The notes below the pieces were generated by a model. It had not been told where the DNA came from, did no database searches, and worked only from the letters and a program-made list of their open reading frames with translations. The translations under genes were made by a program, and so were the position numbers. 33,565 bases of DNA from assembly GCA_002726435.1 (NCBI GenBank), contig PBSV01000090.1:1-33565 (forward strand), in the 5' to 3' direction. Of this stretch, positions 30,895 to 33,565 are shown in pieces; positions within the stretch are counted from its first letter, which is position 1; every line of letters begins with the position of its first letter. Source of the stretch: Opitutia bacterium. Its GTDB lineage: Bacteria; Verrucomicrobiota; Verrucomicrobiia; Opitutales; Seribacteraceae.

Positions 30895-30968
30895 AACATG
30901 ATAATTAATATGTTCAAAAACTTTCCTTCTGTCAATCACGAGCAGAAATTCGAAGGATTAAATTGAGC

Positions 30969-31000
30969 AAAGAAAAAGGCCCTCGTTTCCGAGAGCCTTT
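30969..31000 (-). terminator. Rho-independent terminator
   Basis: Minus strand AAAGGCUCUCG-GAAA-CGAGGGCCUUU (11 bp with one U.G, GNRA loop) followed by UUCUUU. Confidence 0.85.
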
Positions 31001-31122
31001 AACTTGTGCTCGTATCAATCTAACATTGATTGAAAGTGGCACCCAGTCCCTCGATTGCCAGGAGGAACTGGGTGATTAAGGTCCTATGCGGTATTGCCAA
31101 GCCGCATATAAAACAAGTTAAA
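30969..31122 (-). ncRNA. Candidate structured RNA (3' UTR-derived or independent sRNA): closed multibranch fold plus terminator
   Basis: 10-bp closing helix 31113-31122/30998-31007 encloses three hairpins (31085-31108, 31040-31074, 31015-31033) followed by the terminator; two loops share UGGCAAU; the plus-strand C.A mismatch becomes G.U on the minus strand. Confidence 0.55.
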
Positions 31123-31167
31123 CATATTTTTTAAATTTTGGTTAACCTGAAACAAACAAACAAGACC

Positions 31168-33297
31168 CTAAAAATCGAATTCCATACCGATGCTCCAAAT
31201 TCTTGGTGCACCAACCCGATAACCATCGGGAAGAACGCTGTGAACATAAACTTCGTCCGTAACATTCGATACTTTTGAAAACATTGAGACGCCCTCCTTC
31301 AGTTTATAGAAAGCAGACCAATTCAATATGCCATAAGAATCAATTGTGTCAGTATTTTCACCATTAGCAAAAACTGAATCTTGGTAATGGTAATTTAAGT
31401 AAGTACTCGCTTTTTCTCCTTCCAAGCCTGCTCTTAAATTAAGCATAAAATCAGGGATAAAGGGAAATTCATTTCCAGCAACTGCATTCTTAAGATATCC
31501 TGATAAAGGTGAGGTAGCAGATTCAAACTCCGTGTCGGTAAAGGTAGCAGAAACTGATACTGGTATCCCTAATCCGGAATCATCTCCAATATCCGTTGCG
31601 ACTAATATTTCTACACCGCTAATGCTTCCTTCTCCCACATTTGCAGAGCCTGCGGCACCTCCAGATAATGAGCTGAGAATAAGCATATCTTCAAGACTGG
31701 TGTGGAAATAGGCGATTTCATAAAAAACATCACCAACAGACCCACGGGCACCAAGTTCAAAATTGAGTGATTTTTCTAAATCAAGACCTTTACCTGTCGA
31801 TGATCCATTATAATCCGCTGCAGATTGAGCGTCTGGAAAAGTATGTCCCTGATGAACTCCACCAAATAGGCTTGATGAATCAGTAAGTTCGTAGCCGAAT
31901 CCAAGACCCAGAAGTGTATTGTCAAGAGTTCTTTCGTACTTACCCTTGTAGGTATATTCGTTGCTAGAGTACCGAATTCCGGGAGATAAAGACAACTTGC
32001 CCAAGTCTACATTGTCAACAATGTAAGCCTCAAATGCTTTAGCGTCTTTGTACGGGTCAACAGGATCTTTAGCAGTAACAGATATTCTGCCAATGCTGGA
32101 ACCGTTAACTTCGTACATATCTTGATGCCATGGATTTTTGATGTAATGATCATCTTGAACCCTAAAACCGAAGTCCAAGTCGTGAATCCCAAGTTCGTAA
32201 TCAAAATTAGCCTGTAAACCTTTGGTTTTGTAACTTCGATCATTCGCTTTAACGGTATAAAATCCAGGGGAAACGCCTCTCAGAATAGCAAAGTCAGTAC
32301 CTGATGAGTTATCATCGTATTCAGTGTCACCACCGTCAAGTTTGTACCAATTACGATTGAATTCATTGTAATAAGCAGTTGCTGACATAGAAAAAGTGTC
32401 AGAAAATTCTTTATTATATCTCAGGTAATATCGTGTTTGATCAGAATTCATATTGTCTTGAGCAGTTCCTGGATACCTGAGGTATGGATTACTGTCCAAA
32501 TCACTTTTTGATAATCCCTGGTAGCTCACGTCAGCATCCAAGTCGGCGCGACCAGCTTTGAATTCAAGGTAATCACCTTCTCCAAATTCGTAGCTTAATT
32601 TAAGAATGAGGTCGGTGTTGGAAATTGGCATGTCATCGTCCATTCTAGAAAGAAAGGTACCGAGTTCTTGCCAACCATCTGAAGTGTGGCTGAAGTATTC
32701 CAATAAATACCCAAGTTTACCACCACCGAAGTCAATTTTTCCACCGGAATAAGCATGTGCAATTTTCTCATTGAAATCGCCATAACTCGCTCTGAGGTAA
32801 GAAGATTGTTCTTCTGGAATTGGAGTTGATAAATAGTTAATGACTCCTCCGGTTGTGTTAGGACCATACTTGAGCGAACTAGACCCCTTTAATACTTCAA
32901 AACCAGCCATACGACCTGCTACAGGAGAATAATAAGCAGCAGGGTCTGCATAAGGGGCAGGAGAAGAGGGAACCCCGTCTTCCATAATGGTGATTTTATT
33001 CGAACGTTCTGGGTCGACACCACGCATGCTGATGTTGGGGAAGAATCCGTATCCAGTTTCAGGGCGGACATACACTCCAGGTACTTGACGAAGAATGTCG
33101 TTAATGTCCGTGTGCATGAACTTACCGAGGTCGGAAGAATCTAGGACTGTTCCCGATCCTTTAAGAGAAGAGACATCGTCTTTTGATCCTATTACATTAA
33201 AAGGGGACAGGTAATCTGTTCCCGAGTCTTGGGCTTGTATGCCTGACGCAAAAATTAGCGTAGCAGTAAGCCCTGATATTATTTGTTTGTGTTTCAT
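31168..33297 (-). CDS. TonB-dependent receptor, FecA-like (ferric siderophore/dicitrate type)
   Basis: 709 aa; signal peptide MKHKQIISGLTATLIFASGIQAQ; plug DINDILRQVPGVYVRPETGYGFFPNISMRGVDPERSNKITIMEDGVPSSPAPYADPAAYYSPVAGRM...EVLKGSSSLKYGPNTTGGVINYLSTPIP; C-terminal aromatic IWSIGMEFDF. Confidence 0.95.
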   Translation of the reverse strand: MKHKQIISGLTATLIFASGIQAQDSGTDYLSPFNVIGSKDDVSSLKGSGTVLDSSDLGKFMHTDINDILRQVPGVYVRPETGYGFFPNISMRGVDPERSNKITIMEDGVPSSPAPYADPAAYYSPVAGRMAGFEVLKGSSSLKYGPNTTGGVINYLSTPIPEEQSSYLRASYGDFNEKIAHAYSGGKIDFGGGKLGYLLEYFSHTSDGWQELGTFLSRMDDDMPISNTDLILKLSYEFGEGDYLEFKAGRADLDADVSYQGLSKSDLDSNPYLRYPGTAQDNMNSDQTRYYLRYNKEFSDTFSMSATAYYNEFNRNWYKLDGGDTEYDDNSSGTDFAILRGVSPGFYTVKANDRSYKTKGLQANFDYELGIHDLDFGFRVQDDHYIKNPWHQDMYEVNGSSIGRISVTAKDPVDPYKDAKAFEAYIVDNVDLGKLSLSPGIRYSSNEYTYKGKYERTLDNTLLGLGFGYELTDSSSLFGGVHQGHTFPDAQSAADYNGSSTGKGLDLEKSLNFELGARGSVGDVFYEIAYFHTSLEDMLILSSLSGGAAGSANVGEGSISGVEILVATDIGDDSGLGIPVSVSATFTDTEFESATSPLSGYLKNAVAGNEFPFIPDFMLNLRAGLEGEKASTYLNYHYQDSVFANGENTDTIDSYGILNWSAFYKLKEGVSMFSKVSNVTDEVYVHSVLPDGYRVGAPRIWSIGMEFDF

Positions 33298-33321
33298 TTG
33301 GCTGTTTGTGTGGGTTGATAC

Positions 33322-33358
33322 TGAGACTCAATCTCAGAATTAATGAGATCCAGTCTCA
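33322..33358 (-). promoter_or_regulatory. Two tandem 7-1-7 inverted-repeat operators (Fur-box-like) upstream of the TonB receptor
   Basis: Plus strand TGAGACTCAATCTCA (33322-33336) and TGAGATCCAGTCTCA (33344-33358), 22 bp centre to centre, 25 bp upstream of the start codon. Confidence 0.6.
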
Positions 33359-33457
33359 ACAAATCACTCAAAAAGTCAATGCCCTATTGTTAAAAATCCA
33401 AAATGAGTGAAACGATACCAGCCGATTACCATTACCAATGATAGGAAGTTAAGGCTT

Positions 33458-33565
33458 CTAAAAGAAAAAGGCAGCAGCCAGGGTAAGATTAAACCAATCT
33501 GCAATGTATTTCACAACCAATTGGGTATCGCTCTTAATATTGAGTAGGAAGCCGAAAACCGAAAT
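33458..33565 (-). CDS. C-terminal fragment of an unidentified, probably membrane, protein running off the right edge
   Basis: Open minus frame ISVFGFLLNIKSDTQLVVKYIADWFNLTLAAAFFF* from the edge to a stop at 33458; only 35 codons visible. Confidence 0.3.
   Translation of the reverse strand: MSVFGFLLNIKSDTQLVVKYIADWFNLTLAAAFFF

Overview
The window is a chromosomal housekeeping segment from an AT-rich bacterium. It is probably PVC/Verrucomicrobiota-like, inferred from protein flavour only. It runs from the 3' part of rpoC through an almost uninterrupted plus-strand ribosomal protein super-operon: rpsL-rpsG-fusA-rpsJ-rplCDWB-rpsS-rplV-rpsC-rplP-rpmC-rpsQ-rplN-rplX-rplE-rpsN-rpsH-rplF-rplR-rpsE-rplO-secY-rpsM-rpsK-rpsD-rpoA-rplQ. 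This is followed by guaA, hisD-hisC-hisB-hisH, a citrate synthase, a minus-strand membrane protein, a standalone CoaB-type ligase, and an NtrB/NtrC-like two-component pair. The right end holds tRNA-Asn(GTT), a candidate structured RNA with an intrinsic terminator, and a FecA-like TonB-dependent receptor preceded by two Fur-box-like operators. I see no mobile element, CRISPR array or phage. The most interesting points are: (i) a minus-strand multibranch RNA candidate at 30969-31122, with two hairpins displaying the same UGGCAAU loop and with C.A mismatches on the plus strand that become G.U pairs on the minus strand; (ii) loss of all four cysteines of the second zinc site of RpoC; (iii) S12 P91N, next to the usually conserved D89; (iv) long charged tails on S11 and L17 and an extra predicted TM helix on SecY; (v) a hairpin leader between rpsJ and rplC; (vi) tandem 7-1-7 operators upstream of the TonB receptor. 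No database search or folding program was run. All family calls come from reading motifs.
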